Below are positions 31,883-39,178 of a stretch of DNA of 39,178 nucleotides, in pieces. The DNA is from JBAPRR01 sp049281195. Its GTDB lineage: Bacteria > Actinomycetota > Acidimicrobiia > Acidimicrobiales > CAVXTF01. How positions within the stretch are numbered: position 1 is the stretch's first letter; each line of letters begins with the position of its first letter. The stretch spans positions 1 to 39,178 of the forward strand of contig JBAPRR010000449.1 in NCBI GenBank assembly GCA_049281195.1, given 5' to 3'. The position numbers and the translations under genes were made by a program. Under the pieces are notes generated by a model. The model saw only the letters and a program-made list of their open reading frames with translations, did not search any database and was not told the origin of the DNA.

Positions 31883-33154
31883 TCAGCAGGGACTCGAACT
31901 ACCTTCGACAAGAGTCGCGGCGTAAATTCCCCCGCCGTCGGGAAAGATGATGTTCCCGCTATACGCCCCCAAGGCTGTCGACCACTTGCCGGAGAAAGTG
32001 GTGCCGGCGTCATCACCACCCGTCCAGGTTTCATTGATCTTGTGGGTATTTGATCCGCTACCATCGGCGTAGGAACCCACGTCTCCATATTGGTCTGCGG
32101 TCCATGTATTCCCGTCGCCAAACGTCTGCTTTTCGAAGCACCCGGAATTCTCGGTAATGCTCAGCGTCCACACACTTCCGGGACCAACCCCCGGCGCCAA
32201 GTACAAGAGCGCACCGCCATCGTTGTCGACTGCTGCACAGAACGTGGCTGACGAACACGAAGCGTCGGTTACATATTTGCTCCCGTCGATGTCGGTTGGC
32301 GAGGACCAATCGGTCCCGTTGTACGTAAACGCACGACCTTGAATGCCAGTAGCAACGCAGAAAGTCGGGGAGGAGCAAGACACCGACAGGAGGTGCTTTT
32401 CAATAAAGGTGGTCGACCACGAGGTCCCGTTGTACTTGAGAGCGTCGCCGGCAAAGCTATCCGCCATGCAGAACTTGGACGAGGTGCAGGACACCGAGAC
32501 GATCTGCCTTGAACCGTCGATGTCGGCAGATTTCCAAGTCGATCCGTTGTATTTTATCGCGTTGCCATTGAGGTCAACCGCCATGCAGAACTTGGAAGAG
32601 GAGCAGGAAATCCAGTCTAAGGAGTGAGGTTCATCGATCGAGGTTGACGCCCAGGTCGATCCGTCGTACAGAAGGGCATCACCGCTGGAGTCAACTGCCG
32701 CACAGAACGTCGAGGAGGCACAGGACACCCAATAGATGTCGTTGGTCCCGTCGATGGAAGATGATGTCCAGGTCGACCCGTTGTAGACAAGAGCGTTACC
32801 GTCGTTATCCGTTGCTACACAGAAGGTCGACGAAACGCATGACACCGAGTTGAGAGTGTTGCCAGCATCGATATTCGCCGTCGACCACGCCGGGGCGGAA
32901 TAGGTGAGAACGTTATGGGCGTCAACGGCAGCGCAGAACCCCGATGGGGCGCACGATACAGAGTAGAGCCAGTTGCCTCCGTCGACGTCGGACGGAGACG
33001 TCCAGGCCGCTCCTCCCGTTGTGGAAGGCGCAGACTTCGCAGCCGCCGACGCCCCATCGCTCGTTCCGAAGGCGATGGCAAAAACGCCTAGAACTGACAG
33101 CGCCATGACTACCTTGATGGAGGCCCCCGCCAGACTTATAGGCAGCTGTCGCAT
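31883..33154 (-). CDS. Secreted seven-bladed beta-propeller protein with Cys-paired blades
   Basis: From the ATG at 33154 the protein has 423 residues. It has an export signal (IKVVMALSVLGVFAIAFG, then Ala-rich), followed by seven ~39-residue repeats of the form SVSCxSxxFCxAVDxxGxAxxYNG-W. Each repeat holds two cysteines five residues apart, probably a disulfide on every blade. Seven copies fit a closed propeller. A C-terminal ~95-residue beta module (FSGKWSTALGAYSGNIIF) follows. The enzyme or ligand is unknown; binding at the cell surface or in the medium is likely. AAGGGGG lies four to five bases upstream; a second ATG at 33157 is too close to it. The frame stays open to 33223. Confidence 0.75.
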   Translation of the reverse strand: MRQLPISLAGASIKVVMALSVLGVFAIAFGTSDGASAAAKSAPSTTGGAAWTSPSDVDGGNWLYSVSCAPSGFCAAVDAHNVLTYSAPAWSTANIDAGNTLNSVSCVSSTFCVATDNDGNALVYNGSTWTSSSIDGTNDIYWVSCASSTFCAAVDSSGDALLYDGSTWASTSIDEPHSLDWISCSSSKFCMAVDLNGNAIKYNGSTWKSADIDGSRQIVSVSCTSSKFCMADSFAGDALKYNGTSWSTTFIEKHLLSVSCSSPTFCVATGIQGRAFTYNGTDWSSPTDIDGSKYVTDASCSSATFCAAVDNDGGALLYLAPGVGPGSVWTLSITENSGCFEKQTFGDGNTWTADQYGDVGSYADGSGSNTHKINETWTGGDDAGTTFSGKWSTALGAYSGNIIFPDGGGIYAATLVEGSSSPC

Positions 33155-33223
33155 CATTCCCCCTTGAGATCGTTCCTCAAAAGCGTTGAGGCGCTTCTGT
33201 GCGCAAACGGCGGCACTTACCAA

Positions 33224-33990
33224 CTATCGAAGTGAGAGTGTCAAAGTTAACACTCGACAGATTTCAGCGCTCGGTCAAATCGTTCAGCACTCACCGTCAT
33301 CCCAAAGATAGTGTGCTCGCATAGGTCTCAGCCGTCCGGAATCTTGACCACACTCCGCACGCCATAGGCCAGACATCAGCGGATTGGCCCTGACTCTGTG
33401 CTCGGCCTTGTGATGGTGGCTCCATGGCGAATGTGGGCTTTGCGCTCACGTCGGAACTCGCCTGCGCCCCAACCGGTCTTGGCGTTCCATGATCCGTCCA
33501 AACTTCTGCATTCTGGAGCCGAGTGGAACGGCACCAGTGCACGGACGCAACCCATCGGCCCGGCATCTGGGAATTCGAGGTGCCGGCCGACAGTCGACAT
33601 CTCCCTCGTCGGCTTACGTGATCGTCGATCGCGCGGTCGCCTGGAGAATCAATCGCGACAGTCTCCGGGTACCCGTATGGAGCCCATACGACCCGGTGGT
33701 CGGTGACGCGTCCGCTCGTGGTTCGGAGATGCCCGTTTCGGGACGCGCCACCATGGGACAGCCGCCCGATCCGTCGGGCCGACCTCGACGGGTGGCTCGA
33801 GGAGCCTGATGCTGCTGAGATGGCCTTGTTCGACCCGCCCCCAACCTCGAGCTGAGCTGCCACCCGAGATACCACCTGTGGGTAAGTGACACTTCTGACC
33901 ACAGGCAGGCCGATTACCTCGTCGGGGTTGTCTTGGCAGGTCTAAAGCAGCCGAAGGCGTTGCCGCGTCGAAGCGCCATTCGTGCCTTCG
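33224..33990. other. 767-base stretch without a convincing gene
   Basis: Apart from the promoter-like repeat at 33236-33255, all open frames here have the composition of chance frames in GC-rich DNA. One plus-strand run near 33758-33855 reads PIRRADLDGWLEEPDAAEMA before a stop. It resembles the end of an excisionase-type helix-turn-helix protein, but nothing upstream supports it. This is probably decayed accessory DNA. Confidence 0.4.
33236..33255. promoter_or_regulatory. Inverted repeat over a TTGACA box upstream of the propeller gene
   Basis: GAGTGT and ACACTC flank an eight-base centre. On the minus strand a perfect TTGACA (33244-33239) overlaps it. No well-spaced -10 is seen (TAAGTG is 19 bases on). 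Confidence 0.4.
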
Positions 33991-34941
33991 TCAAGCCTGA
34001 TCGGGATCACGCAAAGCCGCGGTGATCGCTTTTACCCGGGCGCGGTGCGCGCGGTAACGGACGACTGCCTGACCCGCGGTCATCCGTTCGTTCGCCACCG
34101 CCCAGAGCGCAAGGGTCATTGGCCGGGCGATCATGACCGCCGGCAGGCGGGCGTATTCCTCCTCTGACAGCGGGACTGAGCCGGCGTAACGGTCCAACGC
34201 TCGACGAGCGCCTGTGGGACCGGCCACGTACAGCAAGAAGACCAACGGCCAGATCCTCGGACCGCGCCCCACCCCGATCCAGTCGATGATCACCGGGGGT
34301 TGGTCGCCCTGCGGCACGGCGTTCGGCGGTGTGAGGTCGGGGTGGATCAGCCCTTCGGGTAGTCCGGCGCCGTCATCGGCGCCGGCCAGCGTGTCGACAA
34401 TCTCGGCGACCGACGTTCCGACCTGGCCACCAAGGGCAAGCGCCTGGTCGATTTCACGCGATGGAGTCGGGCCGAGCCGATGCCAGCCACCGCCAGCCGG
34501 CATACCCTCTCCGGATCGGGCGGCGAGCCTGCTGAGAAGGCCCGCGCACCATGCCAGTACAAAACCCGGACCGGGAGCCGGTGACGGCTCGACGTACTCG
34601 GTGACAAGCACGTGCCGGTCGTCTCCGAGCGCCAGCACCGGATCGGCACTCAGGCAGCGTTCGGCAGGGAACCGAGTTCCTGCAAGGCGTTGGAGCACAT
34701 GCGCGGCAGCGTCCACAATCGCGCGTTCGACGCTCGGACCGAACACACGCGCGACGAGGTCGGGTCCCCCGCCTCCAGCATCGAGATGGTGGAGGCGATA
34801 AACGTCGACGTCCAACTCACTGTGTAACGACAGCGCCTGGCCCGTTGACTCGGCGACCGCAGTCACCACAGTCTCGGCGTCCTCGATCACGGGATGAACG
34901 GGCATTCCTACAGTCTGACAAGCCTGGACCTTCTCGCCCAT
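33991..34941 (-). CDS. APH/choline-kinase-like phosphotransferase
   Basis: The protein has up to 316 residues. The kinase-like catalytic loop LIHPDLTPPNAV (His200, Asp202, Asn207) and the metal-binding VIIDWIGVG (Asp220) are those of the aminoglycoside phosphotransferase superfamily. VLVTEYVEPSP is the hinge. Members phosphorylate antibiotics, choline, sugars or amino-sugar derivatives, or protect proteins. No feature fixes the substrate, and resistance should not be assumed. Starts at 34941 and 34905 (MPVHPVIEDAE) are both possible; neither has a good ribosome site. It lies 45 bases downstream of the S15-type hydrolase gene on the same strand. Confidence 0.75.
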   Translation of the reverse strand: MGEKVQACQTVGMPVHPVIEDAETVVTAVAESTGQALSLHSELDVDVYRLHHLDAGGGGPDLVARVFGPSVERAIVDAAAHVLQRLAGTRFPAERCLSADPVLALGDDRHVLVTEYVEPSPAPGPGFVLAWCAGLLSRLAARSGEGMPAGGGWHRLGPTPSREIDQALALGGQVGTSVAEIVDTLAGADDGAGLPEGLIHPDLTPPNAVPQGDQPPVIIDWIGVGRGPRIWPLVFLLYVAGPTGARRALDRYAGSVPLSEEEYARLPAVMIARPMTLALWAVANERMTAGQAVVRYRAHRARVKAITAALRDPDQA

Positions 34942-34986
34942 CAGCGCCGGGACCGAATCGTTGGTCCCTGGGAGGTGGCTGGTATG

Positions 34987-37041
34987 TCAGCCGAGATCCG
35001 GGTCGAGCTCGACTGTGATGGATGACGGCGACGCTGGCGTTCGCTGGATGTTGTAGACACCCCCGACGAGTTGCGTGAGTTGTGATGGGATCGGCACCAG
35101 GTGCGGAGTGTCGCTTGTGGAGATGGTCACCCGCAGGCTGTCACCGGCTGCCACGGTCACGAGCGTCGGGAACACCTGGATCTGGTACTCCTCGGTTGCG
35201 CCAGGTACCACCGGCTGCGCCGAGGCCTCGGTGTAGGGGTGGTAGGGCAGCAGTGTTTGACCGTTCGACGTCCACGACAGGGACGGATCGGTGGCGCGCA
35301 GCGATCCGAGCAGCGCCCCTTCGGTGATGGGGTAGGAGGTGCCGTTCGGTGTGACCACCTCGACCTCGGCTACCCATTCGGTATTGGTTGTGTTCGCGCT
35401 GGCGTAGACGGTGGCTGTGATGGGGCCGGCGACGGTGGCCGCGTTGGCGAAGGGAGCGGTGGTATAGCTCGTCTGCCAGGGCCCCAGTTGGCCTGTGTTG
35501 TCTGAGTCGACGCACGGAGCGAGGACGTCCGCCTCGCTCGAGGCGATGGACACACCGCCCATCGACCATTGGTCGATTGGCCGGCCACACGCGTTTCCTA
35601 CGGGGCTCCAGGCGATGGTGTCGCTGCCGGCTGTGGTGGCGGTTGGTTCGGTGGTGCTCAACGAGCCCCCAGAGCCGAAATACATCGTCGTCGGGTTGGA
35701 TCCGGTGAATGGGTACGTGGTGGTCTCGTCGAAGTTGCCGGTCCCCAGGTCGTAGTAGTGCAACGGGGTCGGTGTGGTGGCCATCCCGGTGTCCTCGCCT
35801 TTCAGCCAGGTGTCGAACCACTCGAGCTCAAGTGGGTCGACGTCGACGCTGGAGCCGTTGATGTGCTCCCAGGGCCCGTCGATCAGTTGGTACCGACCGG
35901 TGACGGGCTGATTGGGCAGCATCGGGGCGGTGGTCGGACGGCCGTCGTAGGCGTTCTGCAGGGCGGCGTAGTTGAGTGGTTCGCCATTCTGGAAGATGTC
36001 GAACTCACCCCCCAGCAGATAGGCGGGGATGCCGTTGGCGACGATCTTCGCCAGGATGTTCGACGGGTTGCGCTGCTGCCAGTAGGTGCCGTCGTAGGAT
36101 TCGTCACCGCCGCTCAGGACGTTCAGTGTTGTGGCTGCGTGGTAGCTCGCCAGACCGTTGACGTGATCGGTTTCGATGCTGGCAAGGTCAGTGAGCAACT
36201 CGGGATCGGTTGCGGTGTCCTCGGCCGGGGTGATCGTGTTCAGGCCGGCTGTCAGGCCCAGGTATGTCTCGGAGAACTCGAAGTCGAGCAGTCCTCCCAT
36301 AAAGGAGGTATCGCGGTAGATGTCGTTGGCCGAGACGAGCGGGAAGATGGCCTTCAGGGGCGAGTCCTTGCCCACCGCTCCCGCCAGCAGCAGCTGGTCG
36401 ATGCCGAGATAGGACGGGCCGTAAGTGCCCACCGAACCAGTCGAGTTGGGCAGGTGCGCAGCCCAGTCGAGGACCTTGATGGCGTCCTTTTGCTGGATCG
36501 GATCGAACAGGCCCCACTCACCGTTTGAGTCACCGGTGCCCCGGACGTCCATAACCACCTCGATGTAGCCGCGCTGCACCAGATAGTTGTCTGCTCCACC
36601 TGTAGGCGAACCACCGCCGGGAGCCGACGCCGAGCCGGGAGCGGACGAGCCTCCCTGGCCCTTGCCGTAGGGGGTCATGGTCAGTAGCACAGGGAATTTG
36701 CCCGGCGCCGCTGCGCCGGAAGCCAACGTCGGGTAGATCTCGTTCACCCGGATCGGTGTCCCACCGGCACCAGGGATGGCGATGTCGTTGATAGAAGCGG
36801 TGCCATAGACAGCGCTCTCCGGCGTCCAGGTGCTCCCCGGTGCGGCGCTCGCGGCAGTCACGTCTGTCGGCAGTTCGGGGCTGATTCCCGTCAGGCTCGA
36901 TGGAGCCGACTCGACTGCGGGAGCGCCCGGCGGCGGTGCTGGCGTCGTTGCGCCAGCAGTACTGGCCAAGCAACTGACTAGCCCGCCAGCGAGCAGGATT
37001 CCCAAAACTGCGCTTCGTCTCCGTCGAAATACTCGCCTCAC
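34987..37041 (-). CDS. Secreted S15/CocE-type alpha/beta hydrolase (probable lipoprotein)
   Basis: The 684-residue protein has a basic, hydrophobic signal (RRRRSAVLGILLAGG) ending in the lipobox-like LVSC (Cys24). The hydrolase domain has TMTPYGKG, MDVRGTGDSNGEW and the nucleophile elbow GTYGPSYLGID (Ser210). A probable acid Asp in GGEFDIFQNGE and the His in GPWEHINGSS complete the triad. A C-terminal jelly-roll domain follows, as in X-Pro dipeptidyl-peptidase/CocE enzymes. They cleave Pro-dipeptides or esters such as cocaine; the substrate here is open. A Gly/Ser-rich insertion (about 127-150) interrupts the domain after TPYGKG. The GTG start at 37041 has AAAGGGG about five bases upstream. 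Confidence 0.85.
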   Translation of the reverse strand: MRRVFRRRRSAVLGILLAGGLVSCLASTAGATTPAPPPGAPAVESAPSSLTGISPELPTDVTAASAAPGSTWTPESAVYGTASINDIAIPGAGGTPIRVNEIYPTLASGAAAPGKFPVLLTMTPYGKGQGGSSAPGSASAPGGGSPTGGADNYLVQRGYIEVVMDVRGTGDSNGEWGLFDPIQQKDAIKVLDWAAHLPNSTGSVGTYGPSYLGIDQLLLAGAVGKDSPLKAIFPLVSANDIYRDTSFMGGLLDFEFSETYLGLTAGLNTITPAEDTATDPELLTDLASIETDHVNGLASYHAATTLNVLSGGDESYDGTYWQQRNPSNILAKIVANGIPAYLLGGEFDIFQNGEPLNYAALQNAYDGRPTTAPMLPNQPVTGRYQLIDGPWEHINGSSVDVDPLELEWFDTWLKGEDTGMATTPTPLHYYDLGTGNFDETTTYPFTGSNPTTMYFGSGGSLSTTEPTATTAGSDTIAWSPVGNACGRPIDQWSMGGVSIASSEADVLAPCVDSDNTGQLGPWQTSYTTAPFANAATVAGPITATVYASANTTNTEWVAEVEVVTPNGTSYPITEGALLGSLRATDPSLSWTSNGQTLLPYHPYTEASAQPVVPGATEEYQIQVFPTLVTVAAGDSLRVTISTSDTPHLVPIPSQLTQLVGGVYNIQRTPASPSSITVELDPDLG

Positions 37042-37397
37042 TGGGGCCCCTTTCGATTCCCGGACGCTGTACCCAGAAAGAACTCCGAGTACCCCTCGAG
37101 GAACTCACCCCGGGTGGCCCGAGGCGGGGACGAGTGTCTTATTTCGTGGCAGCAATGATCTGGTCGACCGCGACCAGGCGATGGAACGTTGAAGCGACGT
37201 ACACCTGGTCGCCGCGCGGCACCGCCTCTGTCCCAGCCTGCGGCGTCACGAAGACAGAACCCTTATGAAAAGTCGGCGTCGATCGCTTAACCGTGACGCG
37301 CATTTTCCGAGACAGGAATATTGAGTCCTCGAAATAATGCGCTAAATGCAAACGATCACCGGAGATGTCGAGCACCTCCGACAGCTCTCCACATACT
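37042..37397. other. 356-base stretch without a convincing gene
   Basis: The first ~35 bases are the hydrolase leader. A minus-strand tail ending at 37139 reads TPQAGTEAVPRGDQVYVAST and may be a gene remnant, but no homologue is recognised and the frame runs antisense to the aldehyde dehydrogenase remnant. Nothing else is seen. Confidence 0.35.
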
Positions 37398-37594
37398 TGC
37401 GTGTGGGTGGGCAACTCCGATCGAAAGCTCACGCGCTTGCGGCCAAGATTTGCGCCGGGACCGTGTGGATCAATTGCTACAACGTCTTCGACGCGGCACT
37501 GCCCTTCGGCGGCTACAAGGAGTCTGGGTGGGGCCGCGGCCACGAGGTCCTGGAGGCATACACCGAGGTAAAGGCGGTCTGCGCTCAGCTCTGA
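37398..37594 (+). pseudogene. Aldehyde dehydrogenase, 3' remnant with a one-base frameshift
   Basis: AHALAAKICAGTVWINCYN and FDAALPFGGYKESGWG, then GHEVLEAYTEVKAV, are the last ~55 residues of a NAD(P)-aldehyde dehydrogenase (normally ~490 residues). The preceding piece, VWVGNSDRK (37401-37427), is in a different frame and joins perfectly if one base is restored at 37427. Nothing further upstream matches, so the catalytic Cys and cofactor-binding parts are lost. It is a decayed fragment and marks the region as accessory or rearranged. Confidence 0.8.
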
Positions 37595-37859
37595 CGTTGA
37601 GGCGCGGTGCTCCCGGATCGTACGAGGTGACGCCAGTCGCTCCGGGGGCATTTCGCGCCGTCTGCCTCACTCCACCTCGTGAACGAACGCCGCGGAACGC
37701 AATGGGGACGGACCACCACAATTTCAGCGTCATGGTTCAAACCAAGATCCCCGGTAGTAACGGAGCCTCCGGGTCCGGTCGACGGGCTGGGTTCAAAGCG
37801 GGGCCGATCAACTGGTTAGACAGCTGAATAGGCACAAGTTTGGCCTTGCCAAAGGTCAG

Positions 37860-39178
37860 CTAGCCAATCGCCGTGGCGTACCACTGTCCAGAGTTTTCGT
37901 CGCCTCCGAACGTTCCTGGGTGGGCCAAGCTATTGAGACCGGACTTAGTTACGACTCCGGTGAAGTTCGCCTCGAAGATCATGTCGTACAAGTACATGCT
38001 GAACTGACTACCGGAGTTTTGCCATGTCCCATGAGACTGTTGGTATTCAGCCGTAGCGTCCCCGTTCGAGTAAAGCTGGAGTACGCCTCCGCCTAACCAA
38101 CCTCCGGTGCAGTCGGTGCAAGAGATCATCAGGTTGTAGTCGCCCGGAATGACGTGGACAAGATCAAAAGAAAGCTGTGTGTGGTCTTCAGAAATAGCAC
38201 CTTCCACCGTGATTTGGTGTTGCCCATCAGGTCCCGCGTGCTTGGCTCCTTGCACCTTCCCGCCGCAGCTGAAAGCTCCATCTGCGGTCGCTACAGCACT
38301 ACACAAGGTGACTTCGCTCGGGCTCGGTGCTGCAAGATCGGTTGCGTAGGTCACGTTGACGGTTTCGCCTGCAGCGAATCCACCGCCTGAGACGGTCAAA
38401 GACTCTCCCGGAGGACCTCCGCCTTCGGACAACGAGGCGAATGGAGTTTTGATCCGGCCAATCGAGTCGTTTCCGTAATCGGTGAACCAGATCCCCCCGT
38501 CGGGACCTGTCGTAATGCCTTGCGGGTTATCAACTTCATTGCCCGTGTATTGCGAAAGTTCACCCGTTGTGGTGAGTCGCCAGATGCCATCGGTCGTCGT
38601 GACCCAGAGGGCACCGTCGGGTCCGGATGCGATTGCCGAGGGATTTATGGGATAGCCGCCGCTAGTACCTAATGAGAAGGTCTGGAACACCCCCGACGTG
38701 GTTACGCTTCCGACGTTGTTGGCGCCAGGATCTGTGAACCACAATGCTCCGTCAGACCCAGAAGTGATCTGCTCGGGTGTGATCGTGTTACCGCTGGCAT
38801 TCGAATAGCTGGTGACCACGCCGGTGGTGGTCAGTTCGCCGATCGTACTGACGTTCGAATCGGAGTTGGTAAACCACAATGCTCCATTGGACCCCGTCGT
38901 GATGCCGACGGGTTCAGAGATACTGGAACTCGTGTAGTTAGTCACCACTCCGGAAGTCGTGATACGACCAATGGAGTTGTTCCCGTAGTTGGTGAACCAA
39001 AGGGCACCGTCTGGGCCCGAGGTGATCCCGTCGGGTTCGTCAATGCTCGGATCCGTGTAGTTGGTGACCTCTCCGGTTGTCGTGATGCGGCCGATCGAGT
39101 TGTTGCCGTAATTGGTGAACCAGAGAGCACCGTCGGATCCCGTGGTTATCTGCGTCGGATCATCGATCGTCGAGCTTG
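37860..39178 (-). CDS. Vgb-like beta-propeller protein, 5' end beyond the window
   Basis: The frame is open from the window edge (39178) to a TAG at 37860, giving at least 439 residues with no start in view. About six ~42-residue repeats of the form P-x-GIT-x-GPDGALWFT-x-GN-x-IGRITT-x-G-x-VTNY are visible, as in virginiamycin B lyase-type propellers. An Ig-like stretch (GGPPGESLTVSGGGFAAGE) and a C-terminal beta module (NLMISCTDCTGGWLGGGVLQ, then FTGVVTKSGLN and GQWYATAIG) follow. The lyase function is not implied: many such repeat proteins are surface or secreted binders. The rightmost repeats are nearly identical at DNA level. The C-terminal module resembles in layout that of the propeller protein at 31883. 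Confidence 0.8.
   Translation of the reverse strand, partial: SSTIDDPTQITTGSDGALWFTNYGNNSIGRITTTGEVTNYTDPSIDEPDGITSGPDGALWFTNYGNNSIGRITTSGVVTNYTSSSISEPVGITTGSNGALWFTNSDSNVSTIGELTTTGVVTSYSNASGNTITPEQITSGSDGALWFTDPGANNVGSVTTSGVFQTFSLGTSGGYPINPSAIASGPDGALWVTTTDGIWRLTTTGELSQYTGNEVDNPQGITTGPDGGIWFTDYGNDSIGRIKTPFASLSEGGGPPGESLTVSGGGFAAGETVNVTYATDLAAPSPSEVTLCSAVATADGAFSCGGKVQGAKHAGPDGQHQITVEGAISEDHTQLSFDLVHVIPGDYNLMISCTDCTGGWLGGGVLQLYSNGDATAEYQQSHGTWQNSGSQFSMYLYDMIFEANFTGVVTKSGLNSLAHPGTFGGDENSGQWYATAIG
38800..39178. repeat. Coding direct repeats of ~126 bases
   Basis: Blocks centred near 38880, 39000 and 39125 share long stretches, for example the minus-strand codings of GALWFTNYGNNSIGRITT. Each equals one 42-residue propeller repeat. 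Their high identity, compared with the more diverged repeats at 38450-38800, suggests recent expansion, possibly continuing beyond the edge. Confidence 0.7.

Noticed and set aside
33758..33855. Excisionase-like C-terminus (RRADLDGWLEE)
   Set aside because: Only about ten residues look familiar, there is no upstream helix-turn-helix and no start, so chance cannot be excluded.
33991..34941. Calling the phosphotransferase an antibiotic-resistance gene
   Set aside because: Only the general APH-fold catalytic loop is visible; many members act on choline, sugars or other metabolites.
37139..37651. Minus-strand frame of 170 residues near the S15 hydrolase
   Set aside because: It runs antisense through the aldehyde dehydrogenase remnant and shows no recognised family; only its tail looks faintly coding.
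37860..39178. Calling the Vgb-like protein a streptogramin lyase
   Set aside because: The repeats are shared by many non-enzymatic propellers, and the extra Ig-like and C-terminal modules are not found in Vgb.

Overview
The window is high-GC DNA from an actinobacterium. An Lsr2-type nucleoid protein, a WhiB protein beside a pair of ArsA/Get3-like ATPases, an orphan GlnR-like regulator beside two glutamine synthetases, and a DHA2 exporter with a TetR repressor all fit that phylum. Several starts carry a TAnnnT box 6-8 bases upstream, suggesting leaderless mRNAs. The mix looks like a deep-branching actinobacterium (Acidimicrobiia-like), but this placement is inference from gene content only.

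Left part (1-8023). The edge cuts an IS3-family orfA whose insertion seems to have clipped the 3' end of an M55 D-aminopeptidase gene. Lsr2 follows, then seven co-directional genes (1929-8023): an FAD/NAD(P) oxidoreductase, a cysteine-dioxygenase-like cupin, a rhodanese, a SnoaL-like protein, a SAM methyltransferase, a compact alanyl-tRNA synthetase without the C-terminal C-Ala domain, and a small helical protein. This reads as a thiol or small-molecule pathway with a built-in synthetase paralogue and is one of the least explained units here.

Middle (8082-19759). A divergent MFS exporter/TetR pair has two operator-like palindromes. It is followed by a copper unit: a secreted PHM/DBM-like copper monooxygenase with all six copper ligands, and 30 bases on a P1B-type copper ATPase carrying an extra C-terminal extracytoplasmic domain. 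Then come an LLM-type F420/flavin oxidoreductase, tRNA-Pro(CGG), a CorC-like CBS protein, a receiver protein, and two ArsA/Get3-like ATPases divergent from whiB, an arrangement known from mycobacteria (Rv3679-Rv3680-whiB4).

Right-middle (19762-29302). This holds a DUF929 thioredoxin-like membrane protein, a NUDT19-like Nudix hydrolase, Mrp and ErpA (Fe-S assembly), and a condensed molybdenum-hydroxylase-like protein. That protein fuses the 2Fe-2S domains to a shortened Mo-binding domain and has no ATG/GTG/TTG start before its cluster motif. RidA follows, then a GlnR-like regulator with glnA2-like and glnA-like synthetases, the two synthetases transcribed divergently.

Right end (29363-39178) is accessory. 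It has a TPR-class III cyclase protein with unusual catalytic residues, a frameshifted MarR remnant, two secreted beta-propeller proteins (one with seven Cys-paired blades, one Vgb-like and cut by the window edge), an APH-like kinase, a secreted S15/CocE-type hydrolase, an aldehyde dehydrogenase 3' remnant, and long stretches without convincing genes.
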